DNA of 64,000 bases from Pedobacter ureilyticus. Lineage in GTDB: Bacteria; Bacteroidota; Bacteroidia; Sphingobacteriales; Sphingobacteriaceae. A program made the position numbers and the translations under genes. This document shows positions 18,583-28,157 of the stretch, one piece after another; the first letter of the stretch is position 1, and every line of letters begins with the position of its first letter. Where the stretch lies: the NCBI RefSeq assembly GCF_005925345.1, contig NZ_SSHJ01000014.1, positions 50,453 to 114,452 on the forward strand. Reading direction: 5' to 3'. The notes beneath the pieces were generated by a model. It made no database searches. It was not told the origin of the DNA and saw nothing but the letters and a program-made list of their open reading frames with translations.

Positions 18583-19194
18583 ATGAAAATCATCGCAATT
18601 GGCAGAAACTACGCCGCACACGCCGCAGAACTAAACAACGCTATACCTACTAAGCCTATTATTTTTTTAAAACCGGATACCGCTGTTTTAAAAGATAACA
18701 AACCATTTTATCTACCAGCTTTTTCTGACGATGTACATTATGAGCTGGAAGTAGTACTTAAAATCTGTAAAGAAGGAAAACATATTGCTGAGAAATTTGC
18801 TTCTAATTATTATGAAGAAATTGGTTTAGGAATTGATTTTACCGCCAGAGACATTCAGGCAGAACATAAAGAAAAAGGCTTACCTTGGGAATTGGCAAAA
18901 GCTTTCGACAACTCAGCAGTAATTAGCAATTTCTTCCCAAAAAGTGATTACAGAAATATGTACGATCTGAAATTCGAATTAAAGAAAAACGGTGAAAGTA
19001 AACAAAATGGCCATACTGCCAATCTGTTATTTTCGTTTGAAAAAATAATCGCTTTTGTATCACAATACATCACCTTAAAAAAAGGAGATTTAATTTTTAC
19101 AGGCACGCCAGAAGGTGTTGGCCAAGTAAATGCTGGCGACCGACTAGAGGCCTGGCTAGAAGACAAACAACTACTTAATTTCGAAATAAAATAA
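18583..19194 (+). CDS. Fumarylacetoacetate hydrolase family protein
   Basis: A 203-residue single-domain FAH-fold protein. It begins IIAIGRNYAAHAAEL, carries the metal-site acids in DVHYELEVVLKI (Glu-x-Glu) and ALGIDFTARD-like GLGIDFTARDIQ, and ends with GDLIFTGTPEGVG, the standard C-terminal motif. Members hydrolyse or decarboxylate acyl-pyruvates and related 2-oxo acids with Mg2+. The exact substrate is unclear. It is followed closely (8 bases) by a secreted M23 peptidase gene, likely in the same transcript. Confidence 0.92.
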   Translation: MKIIAIGRNYAAHAAELNNAIPTKPIIFLKPDTAVLKDNKPFYLPAFSDDVHYELEVVLKICKEGKHIAEKFASNYYEEIGLGIDFTARDIQAEHKEKGLPWELAKAFDNSAVISNFFPKSDYRNMYDLKFELKKNGESKQNGHTANLLFSFEKIIAFVSQYITLKKGDLIFTGTPEGVGQVNAGDRLEAWLEDKQLLNFEIK

Positions 19195-19202
19195 ATAACA
19201 TA

Positions 19203-20930
19203 ATGCGCAATTACATCTCCTACATTTTTATAGCACTATCCTTTTTCATTGCAAGCCAGTTAAAAGCGCAACAGACTTACAGCAACAATATTTATCCATT
19301 AACAGATTTTCGTTCGCCGTTAGCTATTGAACCGCCGGCTTTGGCCGGATCCTTTGGTGAATTAAGAGCTAATCATTTTCATTCGGGCATAGATTTTAGA
19401 ACCAACCAACGCATTGGCTATCCCGTTTATGCACCTGCGGATGGCTATATTTCGCGTTTGCGAGTTCAAAACAGCGGTTTCGGGTTGGCTTTGTACATCA
19501 ACCACCCTAATGGTTACACCACGGTTTACGGTCACTTGTCTAGGTTTAATCCTAAAATTGCGCAGATTGTAAAGAGCATTCAATACAAAAAAACCTCTTA
19601 TGAGATTGATGAGTTTCCTTCTTCAGATCTTATTCCGATAAGAAAAGGTGAAGTAATTGCTTATACGGGCAACACTGGGAGTTCGGGCGGCCCGCACTTA
19701 CATTTCGAAATTCGCGATAGCAAAACCGAGGCAACTATTAACCCGCAATTGCTAGGGATTAGCATTCCAGACAATATCCCTCCTGTAATACGTGCGATGT
19801 ATGTTTACCGACTAAACGGCAAACCTTTTAATGAATTTACACCGAAACAGTATTTTCAGGTAGCAGGAAGTAAAGGAAACTACCAACTGAACCAAGTAAA
19901 AACCATTAACCTAAGCGGTGAAATTGGTTTTGGAATAGTGGTAAATGACAAACATAACGGTGCTTCGGGAAACAATGGCGCTTATGCTATTGAATTAATT
20001 GTGGATGGCAATACCGTATATACTTCGGCCTTAGAAAGGTTTACCTTCGAGAATAGCAAAGCCATCAATTCGCATATCGATTATCCTACTTATTTACGCA
20101 CCAAGCAAAGCATACAAAAGAGCTTTGTTGACCCTGGCAATCCGTTAGGTATCTACTTTAATTTGGTTAATAATGGCCGTATTACTTTTAACGACGGAAA
20201 AACTCACTCGGTTAAATACATCATCAGCGATGCTAGAGGAAATAAAAGCACTTTGGCTTTTAACGTATTGGCAGATACAAAAGCAGTTATCAATACTCCT
20301 GAGCTACCTTTAGGAACAAGCTTTGCCTACAACAAACAAAACGAGTTTAATCAAGAAGATGTGAAAGTTGTTTTACCCAAAGGCACTTTATATGACGATT
20401 TGAACTTTACTTATAAAAAAACTGCCAAACCAAAGCAAAATGCATTTTCAGAAATCCATTACATACATAACAATTATACACCCCTACACACAGGTTTTGA
20501 ACTTTGGATCAAAGCAGACAGCACCTTGATCAAACACCAGAGCAAAGCTTTAATTGTCAACACCAATCGTTCTTCGCAAGGCGGATATTTTGAAAATGGT
20601 TGGGTAAAAACAAAACCACGTAATTTTGGTAGCTTTTTTATTGCGGTAGATACCGTGGCGCCCAATATTGTTCCTGTAAATATTGCCAATGGCAAAAATA
20701 TGGCCGGCATTAGCAAAATGAGCTTTAGAATTAGTGATGGCTTATCTGGCATTAAAAGTTTCAACGGTTATATTGATGGCAAATGGATACTGATGGAATT
20801 TGATGCCAAAACAGCAAGCTTATGGCATGTTTTTGACGAAAAAACAAGCGCAGGTAAACATACTTTGGAATTGCTTGTTGTTGACATGAAAGAAAACACC
20901 AAAAGATACGCAATAGAATTTTATCGCTAA
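19203..20930 (+). CDS. M23 family metallopeptidase
   Basis: A 575-residue exported protein (signal about 1-23, cleaved near LKAQQ). The LytM/M23 domain spans about 50-200: HSGIDFR supplies the first His and Asp, the core segment is YGHLSRF, and HLHFEIRD supplies the HxH zinc ligands, so the site looks complete and active. Residues 200-575 are beta-rich, probably Ig-like, with no recognised function. M23 enzymes cut peptidoglycan cross-links. It follows an FAH gene and precedes bcp. Confidence 0.92.
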   Translation: MRNYISYIFIALSFFIASQLKAQQTYSNNIYPLTDFRSPLAIEPPALAGSFGELRANHFHSGIDFRTNQRIGYPVYAPADGYISRLRVQNSGFGLALYINHPNGYTTVYGHLSRFNPKIAQIVKSIQYKKTSYEIDEFPSSDLIPIRKGEVIAYTGNTGSSGGPHLHFEIRDSKTEATINPQLLGISIPDNIPPVIRAMYVYRLNGKPFNEFTPKQYFQVAGSKGNYQLNQVKTINLSGEIGFGIVVNDKHNGASGNNGAYAIELIVDGNTVYTSALERFTFENSKAINSHIDYPTYLRTKQSIQKSFVDPGNPLGIYFNLVNNGRITFNDGKTHSVKYIISDARGNKSTLAFNVLADTKAVINTPELPLGTSFAYNKQNEFNQEDVKVVLPKGTLYDDLNFTYKKTAKPKQNAFSEIHYIHNNYTPLHTGFELWIKADSTLIKHQSKALIVNTNRSSQGGYFENGWVKTKPRNFGSFFIAVDTVAPNIVPVNIANGKNMAGISKMSFRISDGLSGIKSFNGYIDGKWILMEFDAKTASLWHVFDEKTSAGKHTLELLVVDMKENTKRYAIEFYR

Positions 20931-21016
20931 GAAGCCCGAAGTTGGAAGATCGAGGTTCGATTTTCTGACGTATTATTCAATCATTTTATAATTTAATTAT
21001 TCAATCATTATTAAAT

Positions 21017-21478
21017 ATGAGTACACTACAAGAAGGCAATAAAGCCCCCGAATTTTCAGTAAAAGACCAAAACGGAAATACCGTAACCTTAAGCCAATTT
21101 AAAGGCAAAAAGGTGGTGTTGTATTTTTACCCAAAAGACGATACCCCTGGCTGCACTGCCGAAGCTTGTGATTTCAGAGATAACTACCAGGGTTTACAAG
21201 CCAAAGGCATAGAAGTTTTAGGAGTAAGCGTTGATGACGAGAAATCGCACCAAAAATTTATTACTAAGCACAGTTTGCCTTTCACCTTATTAGCCGATAC
21301 AGATAAACAAATTGTAGAGGCTTACGGCGTTTGGGGAGAGAAGAATATGTATGGCAAAAAATATATGGGAACTAACAGAGCTACTTTTGTGATTGATGAA
21401 GAAGGAAATATTGCCCACATCATCAAGAAAGTAGATACTAAAAACGCTACGGCTCAAGTATTAGAGTTGCTAGGGTAA
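21017..21478 (+). CDS. bcp: Thioredoxin-dependent thiol peroxidase (Bcp/PrxQ)
   Basis: A 153-residue peroxiredoxin that reduces peroxides with thioredoxin as electron donor. The active-site motif is PGCTAEACDF: the peroxidatic Cys and the resolving Cys five residues later, the PrxQ alpha-type arrangement. The YFYPKDDTPG lead-in and GVWGEKNMYGKKYMG segment are family features. It is the last plus-strand gene before a convergent minus-strand cluster, with two hairpins between them. Confidence 0.95.
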   Translation: MSTLQEGNKAPEFSVKDQNGNTVTLSQFKGKKVVLYFYPKDDTPGCTAEACDFRDNYQGLQAKGIEVLGVSVDDEKSHQKFITKHSLPFTLLADTDKQIVEAYGVWGEKNMYGKKYMGTNRATFVIDEEGNIAHIIKKVDTKNATAQVLELLG

Positions 21479-21490
21479 CTAAATCTCTGC

Positions 21491-21531
21491 CACAAAACTT
21501 ACGAAGTTTTTAAAACTTCGTAAGTTTTGTG
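21491..21531. repeat. Near-perfect 41-nt palindrome after bcp
   Basis: Two 20-nt arms (21491-21510 and 21512-21531) are perfect inverse complements around one central T; the core reads ACTTACGAAGTTTT. It can form a long hairpin in either transcript. It lies 13 bases past the bcp stop. Confidence 0.85.
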
Positions 21532-21550
21532 ATTACCAACCATCGAAAAA

Positions 21551-21583
21551 AAAATCCTTCACGAGCTTATCGAGAAGGATTTT
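21551..21583. terminator. Bidirectional terminator between bcp and the OmpA gene
   Basis: AAAATCCTTC (21551-21560) pairs with GAAGGATTTT (21574-21583); the loop is 13 nt. A-rich sequence on the left and a T-rich tail on the right let it work in both directions, matching the convergent genes. Confidence 0.8.
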
Positions 21584-21609
21584 ATAATTTTTCTAACGCT
21601 TATTAGTTA

Positions 21610-23556
21610 TTAATTCATTGCCATTACCGGGTTAACTTTTACAATCTTAAATTCTGTTCGTCTGTTTAACTGATGCTGCGCTGCGGTACATTTTACACCA
21701 TCGCCACATTCATTTAGCAACTCGGTTTCACCTTTTCCAATTGCTCGCAAACGTTCAGCGGCAACACCTTCGTTGGTTAAATAATTCAACGCACTTTCTG
21801 CTCGCTTCTCAGAAAGATGTTGATTATAGACCGCCGAACCTCTAGAGTCGGTATGGGCTACCAACTCCATGTTTACGTTAGGCATATTAGCCATAAATTC
21901 ACTTACTTTCCTTAAATCTGCCAAAGCATCTTTTCTAATGTTCCATTTATTAAAATCGTAAAAAATATGATTTAATTTAACGGTGAAAACATCTTTAGCA
22001 CGCTCTAGCTCAAACCTAATATCATAAATAGTAGATTGACTTGCACCTTTAGTAGTAATTTCGCCCGACTGGCTAGTAAAGTATTGTAACGGGTTTCCCT
22101 TCACAACGTAGTCAGTTTCTGCTTCTAGGTTAAAACTAAATTTACCTTCACTATCAGAAAGTACTTTTGTTTCTGCACCAGTGTTTTTATTAATCAGCAA
22201 CACTTCTAAACCACCTATCGGCAATTTAGTATCTTTCTCTATCACCAAACCATTTACAGCAAATACCTGCTGAGCTTTTGGTTCTGCTTTAATCCCAGTA
22301 GTAAACCTATAAATATCATCTAAACCTACGCCTCCATTTCTATTACTCGAAAGATATCCGGTTTTATGATCAGCATTAAACATTACACCAAAATCATCTT
22401 TCGGAGAATTTAGTGGCGCCCTTAAATTTTCTACCTCGGCAAACTTATTCTTTTCGCCTACGGCAGAGAAAATATCTAAACCACCCATACCAATGTGCCC
22501 TTTAGAAGCAAAATAAAATTTGCCATCTGCTCTTACGGTAGGAAAAACATCATCTTGCGGCGTATTGATTTGATCGCCACAATTTTGCGGCTGTGTCCAG
22601 CTACCATTGGGCAGCTTTTCGCTAAAGTACAAATCCATGCCACCTAAACCACCGGGCATATCAGAAGCAAAATACAAAATCTTACCATTTGGCGATAAAG
22701 CTGGATGTTGGACAGAAAAAAGGCCTTCGGAGTTAAATGGAAGTTTGTCTTTGGCAATCCACTCACCTTCTTTTTTAACCGCCATCAACAAATACTGCTT
22801 GCCAACCTCGCCTAATTTAGATTTTTTAGCTGGCAATACCGCCCTAGTAAACAACAGTGTATCCAAACCTGGGTAAACAGCTACGGGCCCACTGTGAAAT
22901 CCGGTATTGATAGAGCCTTTTAAAATACTTACCTGCTTAGAAGCAGTTGCGGAGTAAATTTTAAGATAAGGATTTCCGGTCCATCCGTAAGTATCTTCGC
23001 TTTTTTTATCTTTTTGCCGTCTATCAGAGATCAATAAAATATCGGCACCAAATTGTACTGGGCTGAAGTCAGAATTTTCGGAGTTAAGGCCTGTTTCGTT
23101 TTGTACCAAGGCACCGATATCAGGGTTTTCTGTCCAGGTTTTAGCTACTTCGCAAATATTAGCTTGTTTAGTGGCTTCGGCAGCTAACGTCGGATTTTTC
23201 TCGCCCCAAATTTTGTAGTTCGCCGCGGCTTCGTCAAATTTTCCATTTTGCTTTAATGCTTCGGCCAAGAACTTATAATTATCTGATGTAGCCTCTGGGT
23301 AGCCCAAGGTTTTCTTATACCAAATTTCCGCAGCCTCGGTGTTATTAATAAACCGATAACAATTGGCAATTTTCTGAGCTACGTCCAAACTTGGACTTTC
23401 CCTCATTATCTTTTCGTAAATCTCTAGTGCATACTTATAATCGAGCTGCCTGTAAAGCTTATCGGCTTCCTTAATGTCATCAGAAAAAAGCACCGACGGA
23501 ACAAAATAAATAACAATAAAAACTGCTAAAACTCTAAAAAACTTTCTAAACATCAT
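21610..23556 (-). CDS. PorE-like OmpA family protein (TPR, WD40-like, CRD, OmpA)
   Basis: A 648-residue exported protein with the four-domain order known for PorE of the T9SS: TPR-like helices (about 28-130, EADKLYRQLDYKYALEIYEK), PD40/WD40-like propeller repeats (about 150-410, FSPVQFGADILLISDRR, PALSPNGKILYFASD, FPTVRADGKFYFASK), a carboxypeptidase-regulatory-like domain (about 430-510, VNGLVIEKDTKLPIGGLEVL) and an OmpA peptidoglycan-binding domain (about 530-640, VAHTDSRGSAVYNQHLSEKR). Such proteins anchor T9SS outer-membrane parts to the cell wall. It follows a PorP/SprF gene with an 11-base gap, fitting an accessory surface-protein export locus. Confidence 0.88.
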   Translation of the reverse strand: MMFRKFFRVLAVFIVIYFVPSVLFSDDIKEADKLYRQLDYKYALEIYEKIMRESPSLDVAQKIANCYRFINNTEAAEIWYKKTLGYPEATSDNYKFLAEALKQNGKFDEAAANYKIWGEKNPTLAAEATKQANICEVAKTWTENPDIGALVQNETGLNSENSDFSPVQFGADILLISDRRQKDKKSEDTYGWTGNPYLKIYSATASKQVSILKGSINTGFHSGPVAVYPGLDTLLFTRAVLPAKKSKLGEVGKQYLLMAVKKEGEWIAKDKLPFNSEGLFSVQHPALSPNGKILYFASDMPGGLGGMDLYFSEKLPNGSWTQPQNCGDQINTPQDDVFPTVRADGKFYFASKGHIGMGGLDIFSAVGEKNKFAEVENLRAPLNSPKDDFGVMFNADHKTGYLSSNRNGGVGLDDIYRFTTGIKAEPKAQQVFAVNGLVIEKDTKLPIGGLEVLLINKNTGAETKVLSDSEGKFSFNLEAETDYVVKGNPLQYFTSQSGEITTKGASQSTIYDIRFELERAKDVFTVKLNHIFYDFNKWNIRKDALADLRKVSEFMANMPNVNMELVAHTDSRGSAVYNQHLSEKRAESALNYLTNEGVAAERLRAIGKGETELLNECGDGVKCTAAQHQLNRRTEFKIVKVNPVMAMN

Positions 23557-23567
23557 ATAACTCGGCG

Positions 23568-24545
23568 TTAAAAGTAGCGCGGAGTAGTTAAAGCATTGTT
23601 TCTATAGTTTTTATTCCCTAATGTGAAACCCAATGAAATTTCATGGCTTCCAGACGAATAAGAATTTAGATCTGACAAACTATAATCATAAGCATATCCA
23701 ATTCTAAACTGTTTTGCAACAAAAACCTCAACTAAACCGACAAGCGAATTTTGTTGAAAAGTTGCATTTAAACTGTTAGTTTTTTTCCACATATCAACAC
23801 CCATCCTGTAAGAGCCTCCCAGCCAGAGTACATCTTTAAATAAAAAAGATGCGTTAACATCGAAATTACCCATACTTTGAGGGTCATCACGGAGCATTAA
23901 CGAGGGTTTCATTTTCACACTTTCATTAACATTTATCATTGCACCCACTGTTAAGAACATGTGAACAGGCGGTAAGATCACAAACGCTGCACGTTCATTA
24001 TTCTTATTTAGCGCCGTTGTTAAAAGGTTATTTGCAGATAGCCCAGCGTAAAAAACATCATCACTATAATGAATACCCAATTTTGCATCTGGAGACAAGT
24101 AATTTTGTGTGCCCGAAAAATTGATGTCCGTTTGATCTCCCACAATAGCTTTATCGCCATTTAACGAAAACTGTACCGCTCCCACCCCAATTCCAAAGCT
24201 CAACCTACCTTGTTGGCCAACCGGCAAGCGATAAGCATAATTTGCCATGATTGCAGTTTGTCCTTGTATCCCTATCCTATCGTTTAATACCGTTAAGCCC
24301 AATCCAACATTCTTATTATGAAAAAATGCGCCATCGGCTATCAAAGATTGTGTAGTTGGAGCACCTTTTATGCCTACCCATTGGTTGCGACTAAGCAAAT
24401 TGATATTGATATCTTCCTTATATCCGGCATAAGCTGGGTTAACTAGTAAGTTGTTAAACATATACTGGCTATAGGTAATCTCATTTTGCGACTTGGCTAA
24501 AAGAGGCGAAACAACAATCAGAAGCTGAAGTAAAAATCTTTTCAT
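23568..24545 (-). CDS. PorP/SprF family type IX secretion membrane protein
   Basis: A 325-residue outer-membrane barrel with signal peptide (cleaved near LLAKSQ) and the family start NEITYSQYMFNNLLVNPAYAGY, followed by LLSRNQWVGIKGAPTTQSL. PorP/SprF proteins pair with specific T9SS substrates carrying type B tails and help their export or attachment. Here it lies directly after a gene encoding such a tail (4-base gap) and before a PorE-like gene, so this one probably serves the neighbouring substrate. Confidence 0.92.
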   Translation of the reverse strand: MKRFLLQLLIVVSPLLAKSQNEITYSQYMFNNLLVNPAYAGYKEDININLLSRNQWVGIKGAPTTQSLIADGAFFHNKNVGLGLTVLNDRIGIQGQTAIMANYAYRLPVGQQGRLSFGIGVGAVQFSLNGDKAIVGDQTDINFSGTQNYLSPDAKLGIHYSDDVFYAGLSANNLLTTALNKNNERAAFVILPPVHMFLTVGAMINVNESVKMKPSLMLRDDPQSMGNFDVNASFLFKDVLWLGGSYRMGVDMWKKTNSLNATFQQNSLVGLVEVFVAKQFRIGYAYDYSLSDLNSYSSGSHEISLGFTLGNKNYRNNALTTPRYF

Positions 24546-24549
24546 CTTG

Positions 24550-25740
24550 CTATTTTTTAACCATTGTTATCGAACCTTTAAAATGCTGATCTTGCCCATC
24601 TATTTTAACTCTTAAAATGTAGATGTAAGTACCTGAGGATACATTTTGCCCATCCCAATATTTAGACGAGTTGTAACCGCTCATGCGATAAACCAAATTA
24701 CCAGACCTATCAAATATTTTTAAATCGTTATCTGGAAAGGCATCTATATTTTTAACCTCCCAAGTGTCATTTTTACCGTCGCCATCTGGTGAAAAAGCAT
24801 TGTAAAACTCAAAAGGCCCCACATTGTTAACCTGCGCCAAAGCAAAGCCTACATCGCTACCCAGCGGTAAATCGGCATTTTTATAGAGTATAGTTTGCGC
24901 CAGATACGGCAGCAAAGCAGATTTATCGGGACTGTTTGAAGAAAGCGCCCTATCCCATTGAGCGCTCTTAACCCAAGTAACCAAATTCTGATATTTTTCG
25001 GAAAGCGGAATTAGAAAGGAAGCGTCTACTCCGTTGGCACCGCTTAAACGCTTAATTTTATGATAATACATATCATTGATCTCGGCAACCGATTTTGCTT
25101 TGCTTGCCCTATTAAAACCTCCAGTGTTTGGATCTTTATCGATAAAAGAAATAGCAAAAGCAGCTAAATCTGCATTTTGTGGCTTAAGCTTAACAAACCG
25201 TTTCAAGCTTTTAGTACCTAAGGGATATAGGTATTCATCCTGAGTATTCATGTAACGCACAAAAGAACCATCGAGACTTTCGGTATTGATGTACCCTGTA
25301 TTTCGAACCAAAGCATTCGCGTCTGGGTTTAGCAAGGTCAAAGCCTCCGCTATGCTCGCCATAATTTCTGCATCTTCAATATCAAGCGATAACTTGGCAT
25401 TAAACGTGCCTTTTAAATAGTAGCTTCCGTTGCCTTTAAAAATGAGATGAGGAAAAGTTGCCGTACCAGTTAAATATGCCGAACTATTATTAAAAACTAC
25501 CGTACCTATAGATGCATCTTCAAAGACTTGATTATTAGAACTCCAGTCACCTAAAACTGTCATTTTACCATTGTTTAACACTTGGCCATCTTTGTGCAAG
25601 TAGTTGCCGGTAATATACAATATGGAATTATTATCAAGAAATAGCTTTACCCCAGTATTAGAGAGTTGAGCAAAAGCTTGAATGTTACCAAAAAATACCA
25701 AGGCGACAACAAAAATAAAATATGTTGGCATTTTTATCAT
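24550..25740 (-). CDS. Surface protein with gliding-motility C-terminal (T9SS type B) domain
   Basis: A 396-residue secreted protein: signal peptide (about 1-24), a beta-rich body of about 290 residues of unknown function, and a C-terminal type B sorting domain of about 85 residues (FYNAFSPDGDGKNDTWEV, then NLVYRMSGYNSSKYWDGQ, and GTYIYILRV). Type B tails are exported by T9SS together with PorP/SprF-type partners. Its ATG at 25740 overlaps the stop of the collagen-like gene by one base (TAATG), so the two are translated as a coupled pair; a second ATG three codons in is possible. Confidence 0.88.
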   Translation of the reverse strand: MIKMPTYFIFVVALVFFGNIQAFAQLSNTGVKLFLDNNSILYITGNYLHKDGQVLNNGKMTVLGDWSSNNQVFEDASIGTVVFNNSSAYLTGTATFPHLIFKGNGSYYLKGTFNAKLSLDIEDAEIMASIAEALTLLNPDANALVRNTGYINTESLDGSFVRYMNTQDEYLYPLGTKSLKRFVKLKPQNADLAAFAISFIDKDPNTGGFNRASKAKSVAEINDMYYHKIKRLSGANGVDASFLIPLSEKYQNLVTWVKSAQWDRALSSNSPDKSALLPYLAQTILYKNADLPLGSDVGFALAQVNNVGPFEFYNAFSPDGDGKNDTWEVKNIDAFPDNDLKIFDRSGNLVYRMSGYNSSKYWDGQNVSSGTYIYILRVKIDGQDQHFKGSITMVKK

Positions 25741-27929
25741 TACTGTATTGCGCTAATGTGGAAAGTGGCCGAAGGAAGATTAATAGCAAGGTCACCTACG
25801 TTAATAAATTTAACTTCGACCGTATTGGCCGAAACCACCCTAGCATAAGCGATGAGCAAACCATCAGGTAGTTCAATACTAGAAGAGACAGCCACACTTG
25901 CATTAGCACCTACTCCGGTAAGTGTAAAATTTTGCTTATAAGATGCTTTTGCTGCAATAGCGGGTAAATCTGCAATTATTGATGCTTTTGAAATCGAAGT
26001 TATATACGACCCAGCTAATCCAACTCTTACTTTACCATCTGTTGCTATTCTAAGGCCTTCGTTTCTATTTGAAGCAATGATAAGCTCTTTTGCATCGGTA
26101 GTTCCTACAAAATCATTATTCACTCCAGGATTGGTGGTACCTCCAGTAAAACCAGCACCATTACCAGTACGCATCCAAGAGGCTGCGGTTCCAGATGGCC
26201 CCGCCGGACCAACCGGGCCTTGCTCTCCGGGATCTCCCTGTAAGCCCTGCGGACCTTGTGGACCAGCAGGACCTGTTAGTCCAATAGACCCTTGAGCACC
26301 GGCCGGGCCAGCTGAACCTACATCACCCTTGTCGCCTTTATCTCCTTTCGCTCCTTGTGCTCCTTGTGGACCAGTAGCACCAACTGCTCCCTGAGGACCG
26401 GCTGCACCTACATCGCCCTTGTCGCCTTTATCTCCCTTTGCACCCTGAGGACCGGTAGCACCAACTGCTCCCTGAGGACCGGCTGCACCTACATCGCCCT
26501 TGTCGCCTTTATCTCCCTTTGCTCCTTGCGGACCGGTAGCACCAGCTGCTCCCTGAGGACCGGCTGCACCTACATCGCCCTTGTCGCCTTTATCTCCCTT
26601 TGCTCCTTGCGGACCAGTAGCACCAGCTGCTCCCTGAGGACCGGCCGCACCTACATCGCCCTTGTCGCCTTTATCTCCTTTTGCTCCTTGTGGACCAGTA
26701 GCACCAACTGCTCCCTGAGGACCGGCCGCACCTACATCGCCCTTGTCGCCTTTATCTCCTTTTGCTCCCTGTGGACCAGTAGCACCAACTGCTCCCTGAG
26801 GACCGACTGCACCTACATCGCCCTTGTCGCCTTTATCTCCTTTTGCTCCTTGTGGACCAGTAGCACCAACTGCTCCCTGAGGACCGGCTGCACCAGTTGG
26901 GCCAGTAGCACCCACAGGGCCAGCAGGACCTTGAATACCTTGGGGTCCAGCAACGCCAGCATCACCCTTAATACCTTGAGGGCCTTGCGGGCCAGCATTA
27001 CCCTGCGGACCTTGAGGCCCAACAATACCTGTTGTTAAATTAGCTATCAAAGTCCAAGTACCACTAGCAGTTCTCTTAAAGACATCTCCGGTATTATTAT
27101 TTAGGTAAAGATCTCCTTCTTTAACGCCGCTAGGCTCATTAGCATTGCTCGGCGGATTGAGCGTACCATTATACCACTGGGCACCAGCCGGGCCAATAGG
27201 TCCAACAACGCCAGTAGTTAAGTTCGCAACCTCTTGCCAAAGCCCATTATTTCTAACAAATACTTTCCCATTATTATTATTAAGATAATAATCTCCATCT
27301 CTGGCACCCGAAGGTTCGGAAGCAGCGACCGGAGGGTTAAGGTTTCCATTAGACCAAACGGCTCCATCTAAACCAGCCAGACCAATATCTCCTTTTGGTC
27401 CTTGTGCACCAGTTGCACCATCTATTCCTTTATCTCCTTTGACTCCCTGTAAACCCTGAGGCCCCGTAGCCCCAACATCACCCTTATCTCCTTTCGGTCC
27501 TTGTGCACCAGCAGCACCATCTATTCCATTATCACCCTTAGGGCCTTGCGAACCTTGAGGACCAACGGCACCCGTATCACCTTTGTCACCCTTGTCGCCT
27601 TTGTCTCCTTTCTCTCCCTGATCACCTTTAATACCTGTAGTTGTAGACAGCTCATCCCATTTATTCAAATTCCAAACATTAAACTTATTGGAAGAAGTAT
27701 TGTAAATCAGCAACCCATTAATAGCAGCATTAGTAGTTCCGTTTACTTGCAATGCATCTCGCTGAGTAGCCGTTAAACGAGGGATCAAAAGCCCCTTCTC
27801 GGTAGAATAAATATCTAAAATTGATTTGGCATTAGGATTTTCAGTTCCTATACCTATTGCACCATTTTGAGCGTAGATAGTCGTGCAAAAAGAGACTAAC
27901 AAAAATGTTAAAAACGTAAATAATTTCAT
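25740..27929 (-). CDS. Collagen-like triple-helix repeat protein
   Basis: A 729-residue secreted protein. After a signal peptide (about 1-20) and an N-terminal head ([19 protein letters not shown] and [14 protein letters not shown], common in Bacteroidota fibre proteins), Gly-X-Y repeats run from about residue 100 to 600. Two non-collagenous inserts (about 190-300) share the pattern EPSGxxxGDxYLNN...ANLTTG. Seven nearly identical 27-residue units ([20 protein letters not shown] core) are encoded by an 81-bp minisatellite. A 125-residue beta-rich tail follows. It has no sorting tail of its own, but it is the first gene of an operon with a type B tail protein, PorP/SprF and PorE-like proteins. 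Probable role: extracellular fibre or coat; this is inference. Confidence 0.9.
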   Translation of the reverse strand: MKLFTFLTFLLVSFCTTIYAQNGAIGIGTENPNAKSILDIYSTEKGLLIPRLTATQRDALQVNGTTNAAINGLLIYNTSSNKFNVWNLNKWDELSTTTGIKGDQGEKGDKGDKGDKGDTGAVGPQGSQGPKGDNGIDGAAGAQGPKGDKGDVGATGPQGLQGVKGDKGIDGATGAQGPKGDIGLAGLDGAVWSNGNLNPPVAASEPSGARDGDYYLNNNNGKVFVRNNGLWQEVANLTTGVVGPIGPAGAQWYNGTLNPPSNANEPSGVKEGDLYLNNNTGDVFKRTASGTWTLIANLTTGIVGPQGPQGNAGPQGPQGIKGDAGVAGPQGIQGPAGPVGATGPTGAAGPQGAVGATGPQGAKGDKGDKGDVGAVGPQGAVGATGPQGAKGDKGDKGDVGAAGPQGAVGATGPQGAKGDKGDKGDVGAAGPQGAAGATGPQGAKGDKGDKGDVGAAGPQGAAGATGPQGAKGDKGDKGDVGAAGPQGAVGATGPQGAKGDKGDKGDVGAAGPQGAVGATGPQGAQGAKGDKGDKGDVGSAGPAGAQGSIGLTGPAGPQGPQGLQGDPGEQGPVGPAGPSGTAASWMRTGNGAGFTGGTTNPGVNNDFVGTTDAKELIIASNRNEGLRIATDGKVRVGLAGSYITSISKASIIADLPAIAAKASYKQNFTLTGVGANASVAVSSSIELPDGLLIAYARVVSANTVEVKFINVGDLAINLPSATFHISAIQ
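26317..26892 (-). repeat. 81-bp coding minisatellite, seven copies
   Basis: Seven consecutive units of 27 codons, differing by few bases and by Ala/Val swaps; the copy nearest the C-terminus has a 3-codon insertion (GAQ). On the plus strand each unit contains CCTACATCGCCCTTGTCG. Copy number is likely variable between strains by slippage or recombination. Confidence 0.85.
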
Positions 27930-28120
27930 AAGCGGTAAGCGTTTGATTGGTAATTTTTGGGTAATTACGTACTCAAAATAAGAGTATTATTTTCAAGAAA
28001 GCAAACTTATTAACATTTTTTTCGTTAAAAATCATTAAAATGTGGAAAACTACATTTTTAAATCCCATCACATTTTGACAAAAAATGGTATACAGATAGC
28101 AAACGAATGGATATTTAGAT

Positions 28121-28128
28121 TAACTTTG
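28121..28128 (+). promoter_or_regulatory. -7 promoter box of the transketolase genes
   Basis: TAACTTTG, a full TAnnTTTG match, 29 nt before ATG at 28158. No -33 element at the usual distance. Confidence 0.4.
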
Positions 28129-28157
28129 TTACATTACATATAATTATATTTTTTTCG

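Noticed and set aside
26813..27025. Minus-strand open frame in another phase inside the collagen gene
   Set aside because: Low-complexity shadow of the same repeats.
26355..27038. Long plus-strand open frame opposite the collagen gene
   Set aside because: It is caused by the Gly-X-Y repeat codons, which read open on the other strand; the translation is a cysteine/threonine-rich repeat with no start signals or known domain.
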